Positions 18,665 to 26,842 of a stretch of 64,000 nt of DNA are shown piece after piece (positions within the stretch are counted from its first letter, which is position 1; each line of letters starts with the position of its first letter). Origin of the DNA: Cellvibrionaceae bacterium (GTDB taxonomy: Bacteria > Pseudomonadota > Gammaproteobacteria > Pseudomonadales > Cellvibrionaceae); assembly GCA_025800365.1 (NCBI GenBank), contig JAOXRT010000167.1, forward strand, positions 58,683-122,682. Reading direction: 5' to 3'. Both the position numbers and the translations under genes were made by a program. The notes beneath the pieces were generated by a model. That model saw only the letters and a list, made by a program, of their open reading frames with translations. It was not told the DNA's origin and made no database searches.

Positions 18665-20206
18665 ATGGAAGCAAATATCGTCGCAAGAAGCAGACAGTAC
18701 AGCATCCTTTTTGTGGATGATGAGCAATCGATCTTAAAAGCTATCGAACGTGTTACCTTCGAAAGCGAGGCCAACTGCTTGTTTTTCAATTCTCCTTTAC
18801 AAGCGCTGGATTATATTCGAGAAAACCCGGTCGACATTCTGGTATCTGATATTAATATGCCCGAAATGAGTGGTATTGAATTGCTCGCTCAAGTCGCTGA
18901 AGAATACCCCGAGATTATTCGTATGGCCCTCAGTGGCATGAGTGAAAAAGACACGGTACTCGATGCCATCAATCAAGGCCGTATCTGGGGTTTTATAACA
19001 AAGCCCTGGGATAACGATCAATTGCTAAACAGCTTAGAGCAAGCGGTGTACCTGCGAAGTCTAATTCTAGAGCGACTCATGCTGCAGCGTAGCGTGAGTC
19101 AGCTTAGCTGCTTGAACCAAGAGCAATTCGATGATTTTATAGGCGACAGCCTCGCCATGCAGTGCGTATATCAGCTTATTAGCAAAGCTGCGCCCAGTGA
19201 AGCCAGTGTTTTTGTAACAGGCGAAAGCGGGACAGGTAAGGAGCTAGTGGCCGCAGCCTTACACAAGCATAGTAAACGTAAAGATAAACCATTTGTCACC
19301 CTGAACTGCGCCGCCATACCCAGTGAATTATTGGAATCGGAAATATTTGGCCATGCAAAAGGTGCTTTTTCGGGGGCGCACAAAGAGCATGAGGGATTAG
19401 CCAGTAAAGCGGATGGAGGAACATTCTTTCTCGATGAAATCAGCGAAATGGATATGTCTTTGCAGTCGAAGCTATTGCGGTTTATCCAAACAGGTCGCTA
19501 TTCAAAAGTGGGTTCGAGTCAGGAAGAGACCGTTAATATTCGTTTCGTTAGCGCCTGTAATAGAGATCCATTAGCCGCAATTGAAAGCGGTACTTTACGA
19601 GAAGATTTGTATTATCGACTGAACGTCATCGCTGTCGATATGCCAGCCCTTCGCGAGCGTGAGTGGGATGCTTTACTATTGGCAAATCACTTTCTTCAGC
19701 TTTTTGCGCAAAAGGAAGACAAGCTGATTATCGGTTTTGATGAAAAATCGGAAGCCTTGATTAGTAATTATCATTGGCCAGGAAATGTTCGCCAGCTAGA
19801 GAATGCTGTCTATAGTGCGGTGATCCTTAGCTCGGAGCAGTTGATTAATAGCACTGAGCTCAATAACAGCCTTAAATTGAGCGCGGATCAACTCGCCCAA
19901 CTTATTAAGCCCAAGAAGATACGCTCTAAGTCATACAGTACCGCGTTTGAAAACGCTAAAACCTTAGCAGTTTCCCAAGTGCAAGGTGAGGCCGGCGAGG
20001 CGGTGATGGAGCAGGCGGCTTCACAGCAACATGGATATGTCGCTGATAGTTCAGCTGTTCCATGCCCTATACCCCTAAGCCAGGTTGAACGTAAAGCGGT
20101 TGAAGATGCAATCAAGTTTTGTGATCAGAATGTCGCAAAAGCGGCCGCCATGCTGGAAGTCAGCCCGTCAACCTTATATCGTAAAATGCAGCAGTGGCAG
20201 GATTAG
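18665..20206 (+). CDS. NtrC-family response regulator: receiver, AAA+ sigma-54 activator, Fis-type HTH
   Basis: This 513-residue activator contains a receiver at about 12-130 with the phosphorylatable Asp62 (VSDINMP) and the switch Lys in TKPWD. The AAA+ domain has Walker A GESGTGKE (186-193), GAFSGA (233-238) in place of the usual GAFTGA, and Walker B GGTFFLDEI. A C-terminal Fis-like HTH lies at about 475-510 (AVEDAIKFCDQNVAKAAAMLEVSPSTLYRKM). It is embedded in the polysaccharide locus, whose transcription units each show a sigma-54-like promoter, so it is the obvious candidate activator. Its receiver closely resembles that of the response regulator at 31164. No cognate kinase is adjacent. 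Confidence 0.93.
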   Translation: MEANIVARSRQYSILFVDDEQSILKAIERVTFESEANCLFFNSPLQALDYIRENPVDILVSDINMPEMSGIELLAQVAEEYPEIIRMALSGMSEKDTVLDAINQGRIWGFITKPWDNDQLLNSLEQAVYLRSLILERLMLQRSVSQLSCLNQEQFDDFIGDSLAMQCVYQLISKAAPSEASVFVTGESGTGKELVAAALHKHSKRKDKPFVTLNCAAIPSELLESEIFGHAKGAFSGAHKEHEGLASKADGGTFFLDEISEMDMSLQSKLLRFIQTGRYSKVGSSQEETVNIRFVSACNRDPLAAIESGTLREDLYYRLNVIAVDMPALREREWDALLLANHFLQLFAQKEDKLIIGFDEKSEALISNYHWPGNVRQLENAVYSAVILSSEQLINSTELNNSLKLSADQLAQLIKPKKIRSKSYSTAFENAKTLAVSQVQGEAGEAVMEQAASQQHGYVADSSAVPCPIPLSQVERKAVEDAIKFCDQNVAKAAAMLEVSPSTLYRKMQQWQD

Positions 20207-20253
20207 TACCCTCTTGGGGACCCGTCAGTGGCGTCCCCGCTAGCTACAAAACG

Positions 20254-20270
20254 CAATGCAATTTGCAAAA
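20254..20270 (+). promoter_or_regulatory. Candidate activator binding site (TGCA-N3-TGCAAAA)
   Basis: The sequence caaTGCA-ATT-TGCAAAA keeps the exact core spacing and the right half-site of the perfect palindrome at 25544. It begins about 90 bp upstream of the putative -24 element of the flippase operon, a normal distance for an enhancer-type site. Confidence 0.5.
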
Positions 20271-20342
20271 TGCGAATTCGCACCCCAGCTTTGAAACCCT
20301 TACATATCTATATTAATCAATTACTTACAGCAACTATCTAGA

Positions 20343-20359
20343 TTGGCCCGAATATTGAA
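20343..20359 (+). promoter_or_regulatory. Putative sigma-54 promoter of the flippase operon
   Basis: TTGGCCCG-AATA-TTGAA matches the sigma-54 -24 box well and has the correct spacing. The -12 box reads TTGAA instead of TTGCA, so it may be weak. A transcript starting near 20370 would have a very short leader that begins at the AAGGAG (20371-20376) of the flippase gene. Confidence 0.45.
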
Positions 20360-20383
20360 ATACCCTCTAAAAGGAGATTGGGT

Positions 20384-21655
20384 ATGGATCTATCGGCAGC
20401 CTTTAAACGGCTAGACAAAAGCAATCGTCGCCTGTTACAGAACCTCTTATCACTGCTGAGTGCAGAAGGGGTCCATCGCATCAGTCGCTTGCTCAGTATA
20501 ATCGTGATCGCGAGGGCACTGGGCGTCGAGGCTTATGGCACGATGGTGTTTGTCGCTATTTGTCATGAGAGTTTCCGAAGCCTCTCCAAGCTATCTGGCG
20601 GCCTACTCATTATCCAATGCAAGCAGCGGGATCTACTTTGGGTGGCCCAGCAGGCTGCCAGCCTAAACTGGGGTATCGCTATTATTACGATGATTCTCCA
20701 GTGGCAATTGGCCAACGTTATCGGCAACTATTTTAATCAATTGGAAGCAGCAACGCTTCTAAAGTACAGTGCGCTTGCCCACTTGCTTTATCCATTGGTT
20801 ATGGTGCGTGTAAATCTAATGCATCGTCGCCAACAGCTAAAGCGTTTCGCTGTCCTTAGCACCAGTTCTGTTGTTGTAGAAGATCTAAGTTGTGCATTCT
20901 TAGCTTTTTACCTGCAATCAGCTTGGTGCATAGTATTTGCAAAGTTGGCTTCCGCAGCGGTGTGGTGTTTTCTATTCTATCGCTATAGCGAAGATAATAT
21001 TGAAGCTAAGTTCAAAGCAAAACTAGCACACAAACTATTGCGCCAAGCTATCCCCGTTTTTGGCTCGGAACTCGCCAAACAATTTCGCCTAAGTTGTGAT
21101 GTGTTTATTGCAGCGAGAGTACTTGGGCCTGAGGCTTTCGGTTTTTATAGCTTTGCTCGTAATGCAGCAATTGGAATTGCCCAATCACTGGGCAACGCTT
21201 TTCTAAGAGCTATTCATCCTTATTTAGCTAAAGAGTTTTCCCGCAATGAAGGTTTTTCAGCGATTTGGCGTAGTTATGGACTTTGCCTAGTCACTAGCAG
21301 CTTCTTTGTGCTGCAATCTCTGTTAGCGCCGCTATACGTGCCGCTACTTTTTGGTGAGGCGTGGCAGGGGGCAGTAAAACTCGTGAGTCTGCTCTGCTAT
21401 GCCAGCGTTGCTCTATTGCTGCTTGATTGCAGCTTATTAATTATTCGCTGCCTAAATTACTTTAAATGGGAAGCTCTATTACAAAGCGCTGGCCTGCTAA
21501 GCCTATGTGCACTGTTGCAATTTAGCTACTTTAATTCCGCCTATTCCTTTGCTCAAGCCTTTGTTTTCGGTTTAGGACTCTTGAGCTTTCTTTTAATGAT
21601 CGCACTAAATGTCTTTTTATATTTCACCAAAATGCCAGGAGGCCATTATGAATAA
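20384..21655 (+). CDS. Polysaccharide flippase (Wzx-like, MATE/MOP superfamily)
   Basis: This 423-residue inner-membrane protein has about twelve hydrophobic segments and no soluble domain. It is expected to flip undecaprenyl-linked repeat units to the periplasm. The N-terminal RISRLLSIIVIARALGVEAYG is the signature of the polysaccharide biosynthesis transport family (PF01943/PF13440), and SAVWCFLFYRYS and FGSELAKQFRLSCDVFIAARVLGPEAFGFYSFA mark the second half. ATG 20384 has AAGGAG at the right distance, while TTG 20378 is too close. The last eight bases overlap the next glycosyltransferase gene. Confidence 0.88.
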   Translation: MDLSAAFKRLDKSNRRLLQNLLSLLSAEGVHRISRLLSIIVIARALGVEAYGTMVFVAICHESFRSLSKLSGGLLIIQCKQRDLLWVAQQAASLNWGIAIITMILQWQLANVIGNYFNQLEAATLLKYSALAHLLYPLVMVRVNLMHRRQQLKRFAVLSTSSVVVEDLSCAFLAFYLQSAWCIVFAKLASAAVWCFLFYRYSEDNIEAKFKAKLAHKLLRQAIPVFGSELAKQFRLSCDVFIAARVLGPEAFGFYSFARNAAIGIAQSLGNAFLRAIHPYLAKEFSRNEGFSAIWRSYGLCLVTSSFFVLQSLLAPLYVPLLFGEAWQGAVKLVSLLCYASVALLLLDCSLLIIRCLNYFKWEALLQSAGLLSLCALLQFSYFNSAYSFAQAFVFGLGLLSFLLMIALNVFLYFTKMPGGHYE

Positions 21656-22658
21656 TAGTAAACGTCCGGTATTTTCAGTCGTCGTGCCTATGTATAACGT
21701 CGAGGACTATATTGAGTGCTGCTTAGACTCACTGTTAAATCAAAGCTATAAAGACTTTGAAATCATTTGCGTTGACGATGGTTGCACTGACAAAACGCTC
21801 GCAAAGCTCAATAGATACCAAGATGGAAGAATTCGATTAGTTCAGCAATCGAATAGCGGACTGGCGGCTGCGCGTAATACAGGCATCCGTTATAGTCGTG
21901 GTATCTACATAGCATTCCTAGACTCGGATGATTTTTGGCATCAAGACAAGCTCAAACTGCATCATGAGCACTTCCTGCAGAACCCTAAGCTAGGACTGAG
22001 TTATAGCGCATCTCTGTTTGTCGATGAGCTTGATCAAGCCCTAGGCATCGGCCAGCATCCTAAATTAAACAATATTAGCGCGGCCGATGTATTTTGCCGT
22101 AATCCAGTAGGCAATGGCTCAGCCGCTGTTTTACGAAGGGCTGCATTAAATCAAATTGCATTCTTCAATCCTAATAGCAGCAAGCCCAACCAATTACAGT
22201 ACTTCGATGAAGATCTACGTCAGTCTGAAGATGTTGATTGCTGGCTACGTCTTGCCTTACAAACACAATGGGAAGTACAGGGCCTAAAGCAAGCCTTAAC
22301 CTTCTACCGTGTAAATCAGCAGGGCTTATCAGGTAATGTTTCCAAACAACTGGCTAGCTGGGAATCAGCAGTTTCCAAACTCAAGCAAAAGCATACAAAG
22401 TTTTTTAATCGCTATTACCCCTTGGCCAGGGCCTATCAACTACGCTACCTGGCAAGGCGTGCGGTTATGAATCAAGAAAGCCTTAAAGCAACCGTGCTAT
22501 TTATTAGAGCAGTAGCCTGTAATAGCAAGATCATCATCCAAGAGCCACTACGCACACTAGTAACGCTCGCTGGTGTAGTAGCGTCTTATCTGCCTGGTGT
22601 TGTTTTCGAAAAGGTGAAATCTTTGGTGTTTTCCAATATGAAATCAAGTGGTGCATAG
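21648..22658 (+). CDS. Family 2 glycosyltransferase
   Basis: This 336-residue cytoplasmic enzyme has a GT-A fold. The N-terminus FSVVVPMYNVEDYIECCLDSLLNQSYKDFEI contains the nucleotide-binding VDDGCTD. The DSDDF motif (LDSDDFW) is the DxD metal site, and a QSEDVDCWLRLA segment carries the catalytic acidic residue region. The ATG at 21648 has a perfect AGGAGG (21637-21642) and overlaps the flippase stop, indicating translational coupling. A 9-bp hairpin just past the stop may end the operon. Confidence 0.92.
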   Translation: MNNSKRPVFSVVVPMYNVEDYIECCLDSLLNQSYKDFEIICVDDGCTDKTLAKLNRYQDGRIRLVQQSNSGLAAARNTGIRYSRGIYIAFLDSDDFWHQDKLKLHHEHFLQNPKLGLSYSASLFVDELDQALGIGQHPKLNNISAADVFCRNPVGNGSAAVLRRAALNQIAFFNPNSSKPNQLQYFDEDLRQSEDVDCWLRLALQTQWEVQGLKQALTFYRVNQQGLSGNVSKQLASWESAVSKLKQKHTKFFNRYYPLARAYQLRYLARRAVMNQESLKATVLFIRAVACNSKIIIQEPLRTLVTLAGVVASYLPGVVFEKVKSLVFSNMKSSGA

Positions 22659-22671
22659 AACCCAATGTAAA

Positions 22672-22700
22672 TAGGTGCCTGGCTACTAGAAAGGCACCTA
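22672..22700 (+). terminator. Hairpin after the flippase/glycosyltransferase operon
   Basis: TAGGTGCCT at 22672-22680 pairs perfectly with AGGCACCTA at 22692-22700 across an 11-base loop, 14 bases after the stop codon. There is no clear T run, so termination activity is uncertain. Confidence 0.4.
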
Positions 22701-22962
22701 AACTAGCCCTCGTTTAATCTGTTAGCTCGACAAATAGTTTAGAGTTGGGTTCCACTCAAGCCTCGAGTGTGTTGAAATCGAGCGTGTACACCTATCCCTA
22801 GAGCACAATCTAGTTCCAAATTATATTTATCGGTTAATGAGAACCAATGTATTGAGCTTTAGAAGTGAGAGTTGTGTTGAGTAAAGTCTTGTGATGAACA
22901 ATAGCGGTATCGTTCATCGTTAGCATAAAAAGTAAAACGATCTTAATTTGGCCACCTGGAAA

Positions 22963-23131
22963 AGACGCCAGCTTGGGGGAGGGATTTGGAGTGACTAGGC
23001 TCCTGACAAAACCTCCCGGAGAGGTTTTGGGCTTGGCCGAAGGCTGAGCGCCCGGATGGCGCGAATCCACGGAACGGGTGGCTGCATGGATGCAGCGTCG
23101 GAACGTAAAATCGCTCCCCAAGCTGGCGTCT
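22963..23131. repeat. 169-bp highly structured element bounded by 16-bp perfect terminal inverted repeats (MITE/REP-like)
   Basis: The outer arms AGACGCCAGCTTGGGG (22963-22978) and its exact complement (23116-23131) enclose at least three further perfect hairpins. These are CAAAACCTC/GAGGTTTTG (23007-23029), GCGCC/GGCGC (23048-23062) and CTGCAT/ATGCAG (23082-23095). The interior is much more GC-rich than the flanks. It sits in the 515-base gap between two convergent glycosyltransferase genes. I see no transposase and no target-site duplication. It may be a miniature mobile element, a REP-type repeat or a bidirectional transcript-ending structure. Confidence 0.7.
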
Positions 23132-23174
23132 GGATATTTACCTCGAAGTACAATGAGCCTATAAGTATTGCCGA

Positions 23175-24215
23175 TTAATAAAGCTGATCTAAACTACCTC
23201 TCCAGCGCTTTTTATACCGTAGCTGTGACAGCTGAGAATTCTTCTCGGTTCCCCTCAATTCAACTATTTTGCAGAACCAAGCCTTTATCCCTTGTTTGGA
23301 CAAAAAAGCATGGCTCAAAAGCAGATAAAACAAACTCTTAAAGGTAAACTTTCTCTTTAAACTACGAATAAGCAACCTCTTAGCCTGATCAAAACAAGCA
23401 GCATCAATATTGAGCTTAGCCAAATGCCTAAGGTGCGTGGCTGTGCAAGCAAGCAAGCTCTCGCGTAGATTATCTTGTAAACCATCATGGCGAGCTATAT
23501 CAAACAACTGCTCACTGTACTGACACTCCTGAGTTTCAGGTTTTTGCGCACAAGCACGATTATCCGCCTCCAAACGGTAGACGCTTAAGCGTAGCGGCGA
23601 ATAGGCAATACGGCCACACAAAGCCGCGCGCTGCCAAAGCTCCTGATCTTCTCCCATACGCTGACCAAGCGGAAAGCCACCTAGCTTTAGTAATAAGGCT
23701 TTAGCGATACAAACACTTGAAGCATTAAAAGGAAGATCTCCTTCAGCCACCATATCAAAATAGTTTTCTAAATCAGTGTTTCGGCCATAGCGAAATTTAG
23801 CAGCCTGGTAATCAAGCTGGCCAAGCTGATACTGATAGGCTGTAGCGAGAAATTCGCTTGAATGACTATCAAAATATAGCTGCTCAATCTGACTCAAAAA
23901 CTGGGGAAGCCAAACATCATCAGCGTCCAAAAAGGCAATGTAATCGCCATCGGCTAGTTCAATGCCATGGTTTCTAGCAGCCGATACACCTTGGTTTTCT
24001 TGCCGAACAAGATTTATGGCGCCTTTCTGAGTACTGGCTAAGCTGGAAATATAGGCGCTGACAACTTCAAAGGAAGAATCCGTAGATCCATCATCAACAA
24101 TAATAACTTCGTCAGCAGCACGATCTTGTTTCATTACCGATTCAAGAGTGGCAATAACTTCTTCTGCTTTATTGTACAAGGGTATTACCACACTAATGCT
24201 TAGTGATTTACGCAT
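23175..24215 (-). CDS. Family 2 glycosyltransferase
   Basis: This 346-residue GT-A enzyme of the polysaccharide locus has the N-terminal ISVVIPLYNKAEEVIATLESV, the nucleotide-binding VDDGSTDSS and the metal-binding FLDADDVW. MGEDQELWQRAAL supplies the ED motif of inverting GT2 enzymes. The C-terminal about 100 residues are basic and helical, possibly membrane-associated. Its first bases overlap by 16 the end of the pyruvyl transferase gene, so the two are translated together from the promoter at 25415. Confidence 0.92.
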   Translation of the reverse strand: MRKSLSISVVIPLYNKAEEVIATLESVMKQDRAADEVIIVDDGSTDSSFEVVSAYISSLASTQKGAINLVRQENQGVSAARNHGIELADGDYIAFLDADDVWLPQFLSQIEQLYFDSHSSEFLATAYQYQLGQLDYQAAKFRYGRNTDLENYFDMVAEGDLPFNASSVCIAKALLLKLGGFPLGQRMGEDQELWQRAALCGRIAYSPLRLSVYRLEADNRACAQKPETQECQYSEQLFDIARHDGLQDNLRESLLACTATHLRHLAKLNIDAACFDQAKRLLIRSLKRKFTFKSLFYLLLSHAFLSKQGIKAWFCKIVELRGTEKNSQLSQLRYKKRWRGSLDQLY

Positions 24216-25378
24216 AGCAGATCCTCCATAGCGATTGAACGAAGATCAAAGTTTTTCAAAGAAGCTCTTAATGCATCCGAGATAGCAAGCTGCGCCCCGT
24301 CAAATCCATACTCAAGTCCGTCAATCAACTCTTTTTGTAGTCTCATTTCATTAAGTTTAAATGCATCAAAGCGATATCGAGCTGGAGCCTTAACTTGCTG
24401 ATGCCAGCCATCACATTTACTGTGATAGGAAAGATTGATGCAGGGTGTTTCAGCCAAGTAGGAAAAAACAGCCGCATGCAAACGCATAGCCAGAACAACA
24501 CGCATTTGTTTAAATTTCTCTATTATCAAGGCCGGATTACTTTGGTAGTAGTAATAGATAACGGGCACACCTTGGGGAATAAGGTTTTTGAGCTGCTTGT
24601 GAACCGCGCTATCACCCAAGGTGGGATGCCCATTAAAATCAAATAAATAGATAGGCTCACCCGTTAATGCGTGTATTAAGGCTAGACTCCGCGCTAAGGC
24701 TTTTAAGCGATAAGTTTCAGCCGCATAGTCGCCACCGAGTCTTTCAACTGGGCACAGAGCAACAGCAATGCCACGTCGTTTATCTTTCTGAGAGGTATTT
24801 ACCACAATGCTATTGTCACCAGGCTTCGCTTGAGCTTCCGAACAGCGATGCAACTGAGCCTTGGGGATTTCACTTAGTATCGCAGCGAGATCGAAAGTTA
24901 ATTCTACATTCGCTTTAGCAGATAGAGATTTAGCGATCTCATAACTTTGCTGGTCTCTAACGCCAACAAAGTTACATTGCTCTAAGAATTTTTTACACTC
25001 TTTTTCAGCGGCAGTATTTTTAAAAGGCCCAAGCCCAACCCCTAAGGCGGAGTTGCGCCCTTGGTTAATACGGCACAAATGGCGCATATGTTGAATATCA
25101 CGGGCACAATGAAATACACTTCCGCCGCCGAAAATTAGATGCTTGTTTTGCCAGGCAGCTCGGTATTGCAGCAATCTATTCTGTCCGGGAAAGTCCTGAT
25201 GCTCATTAATCAACGAAGGAATAGAGCCGAGTAGTGGCAATTTGAGTTCATGACATGCATTGACCGTAACTTGCTCAGCTTGGAAGTAACGCTTTGCGCC
25301 CCAAGCGCTGGCGAGCAGAAGGGCATTGTCACCCGCATTGTGCATACCATAGTAGCCAAATAAGAATGCTTTATTCAT
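24200..25378 (-). CDS. Polysaccharide pyruvyl transferase family protein (CsaB/WcaK-like)
   Basis: This 392-residue protein belongs to PF04230, which transfers pyruvate from phosphoenolpyruvate to sugars, forming ketal decorations. It starts FLFGYYGMHNAGDNALLL, the family signature, continues with LIFGGGSVFH, GVRDQQSYEIAKSL, and ends with MRLHAAVFSYLAETPCINLSYHSK, where the conserved Arg and His lie. It is the first gene of a two-gene unit with the downstream GT2. GGAG sits before the ATG, and a -24/-12 promoter lies 37 bases upstream. Pyruvylation would give the exopolysaccharide extra negative charge. Confidence 0.88.
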   Translation of the reverse strand: MNKAFLFGYYGMHNAGDNALLLASAWGAKRYFQAEQVTVNACHELKLPLLGSIPSLINEHQDFPGQNRLLQYRAAWQNKHLIFGGGSVFHCARDIQHMRHLCRINQGRNSALGVGLGPFKNTAAEKECKKFLEQCNFVGVRDQQSYEIAKSLSAKANVELTFDLAAILSEIPKAQLHRCSEAQAKPGDNSIVVNTSQKDKRRGIAVALCPVERLGGDYAAETYRLKALARSLALIHALTGEPIYLFDFNGHPTLGDSAVHKQLKNLIPQGVPVIYYYYQSNPALIIEKFKQMRVVLAMRLHAAVFSYLAETPCINLSYHSKCDGWHQQVKAPARYRFDAFKLNEMRLQKELIDGLEYGFDGAQLAISDALRASLKNFDLRSIAMEDLLCVNH

Positions 25379-25414
25379 AACACCACTCCATTTCTGTAGT
25401 CGTACAGCTGTTAT

Positions 25415-25430
25415 TGCAAGCGCTGTACCA
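25415..25430 (-). promoter_or_regulatory. Putative sigma-54 promoter of the pyruvyl transferase/GT2 unit
   Basis: On the minus strand the site reads TGGTACA-GCGC-TTGCA. It has the exact spacing of the sigma-54 consensus, a perfect -12 box and one change in the -24 core (TGGT for TGGC). The predicted start near 25403 gives a 25-base leader that includes the Shine-Dalgarno of the ATG at 25378. Confidence 0.6.
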
Positions 25431-25534
25431 GTAAATTGAGTGTCGGTAAGCTATTGTTTTATATGGATTAAATGCTGTCCTTCCGCTGAGACTGAAGAAA
25501 GCTACGGTCCTGCAGGAGCATATTTCACTGCAGT

Positions 25535-26842
25535 TTAGGAATATTTTGCATTTTGCAAAATTGGCTCAAGGCAACTTCTATCGATACTGTGATTGCAAGG
25601 TATTTTCAGGCTTGCGCCAATCCATAGCAAAGCTGGCCAGATTATATAGGCAAGGATTTCTAGGTTTTCAGTGAAACTATAAACACAGAGTATAAAGCAG
25701 AGTACGAAGCCACAGCAGATATCAGCATCTTCGTGGGCACGCCAGAGCAGATAAAGTGCAGTCATGACGAGTGGGCAAGCAAATGCCAGTAAACCCACTA
25801 GACCCTTAACATAGAGCAGTCCATACCAACTGTGGTGTGAGCCAATAGGCATAAACTCTACGCTCTTAGGGCCTGCGATCACAATCCCGTGGCCAAACCA
25901 ATAGGCGTCATTCTGCCAGCTTTGGATGGCGATCTGCGCCAACTCGGCACGAACTCTCGTGGAGTCTGGTCGGGCATTCTTGATATCGTCCATAGTCGTC
26001 TGTAATAGCTCTATAGCCTCAACACTAAACAACAGCAATAAGGGTGCAATGACTGCAAGTAAAAGGTATATCGGACGCTGCGCGCTTAAGCGCATAAAAA
26101 CATAAAGGGGCCCACAAATAACAAGTAAGATCCAAGCGACACGCGACTGGCAAAGTATCATCATAAGTACACAGCTCGCCATTCCCGCTAATCTCAATGG
26201 TCGATGTTCTGTTCGACTACACATGATCAGCAGCAAGCTGGCGACTAAACCCCCAGCCGGGGCCCAAGGCGCATAGAAAAACCAGCGTGGCCAGCCCGTC
26301 TCTGGATTGATACCGTATAAACGCACGTCAAAGAACTCTGGACCACCACCACCCATAAACTGCAAAGGAGAGATGTATAAGCTCTGCGGCAGTTTTAGTA
26401 TAAAGGCAAATACAGACACAAATGCATAAAGCCCGCCCATTAGTGCAAGCCAGCAGCAAGCGCGGCTGATATTCGTTAAATTTAAAGGCAGCAATGCGCC
26501 AAGACCAATAAACAGCGCGAATAGCGCCCAGCCCTTAGCCCAGCCAAAACTAGACTTAATTGTCTTCGCCGCGCCCAGTTGCCACTCTCCATGCGCGATC
26601 AATAGACAAATAAGAAGTAATAACATGCCTAAAGCCCAAAGCAATGCCAAAACAGATAGTTGCCGGTAATGCCCAGGGCCCTCTATATACAGGCGAAGCA
26701 TTACGATAAGCAATATTACCCAGGCGATAACAGAGCCCAATAGATATAGCAATCCAAAAATATACGCTGGCCAGGTTGCTAGGATTGCATAAATGATCAG
26801 TTTTTCTTCAATAAGAATTGAATAATGGCTTGTCTTTGCCAT
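25535..26842 (-). CDS. O-antigen ligase / Wzy-type polymerase family membrane protein
   Basis: This 435-residue inner-membrane protein has about ten to twelve hydrophobic segments. A large periplasmic loop lies in the second half (LLQTTMDDIKNARPDSTRVRAELAQIAIQSW), followed by GHGIVIAGPKSVEFMPIGSHHSWYGLLYVKGLVGLLA, the Wzy_C (PF04932) region with its conserved Arg and His residues. No other polymerase is present in the locus, so a Wzy polymerase role is more likely than ligase. ATG 26842 has GGAGGGG upstream and lies within the end of the Wzz gene (46-base overlap). Confidence 0.85.
   Translation of the reverse strand: MAKTSHYSILIEEKLIIYAILATWPAYIFGLLYLLGSVIAWVILLIVMLRLYIEGPGHYRQLSVLALLWALGMLLLLICLLIAHGEWQLGAAKTIKSSFGWAKGWALFALFIGLGALLPLNLTNISRACCWLALMGGLYAFVSVFAFILKLPQSLYISPLQFMGGGGPEFFDVRLYGINPETGWPRWFFYAPWAPAGGLVASLLLIMCSRTEHRPLRLAGMASCVLMMILCQSRVAWILLVICGPLYVFMRLSAQRPIYLLLAVIAPLLLLFSVEAIELLQTTMDDIKNARPDSTRVRAELAQIAIQSWQNDAYWFGHGIVIAGPKSVEFMPIGSHHSWYGLLYVKGLVGLLAFACPLVMTALYLLWRAHEDADICCGFVLCFILCVYSFTENLEILAYIIWPALLWIGASLKIPCNHSIDRSCLEPILQNAKYS
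25544..25560 (-). promoter_or_regulatory. Perfect palindrome TTTTGCA-N3-TGCAAAA, candidate enhancer of the sigma-54 activator
   Basis: The 17-bp sequence is a perfect inverted repeat with seven-base arms. It lies about 115 bp upstream of the -24 box at 25430 and inside the last codons of the O-antigen ligase-like gene. Placement inside a coding 3' end, combined with symmetry and recurrence at three other sites, argues for selection as a protein-binding site. Confidence 0.6.

Noticed and set aside
22834..23121. 95-codon minus-strand open frame between the two convergent glycosyltransferase genes
   Set aside because: It runs almost entirely through the structured 169-bp repeat, has no Shine-Dalgarno and no protein-like pattern.
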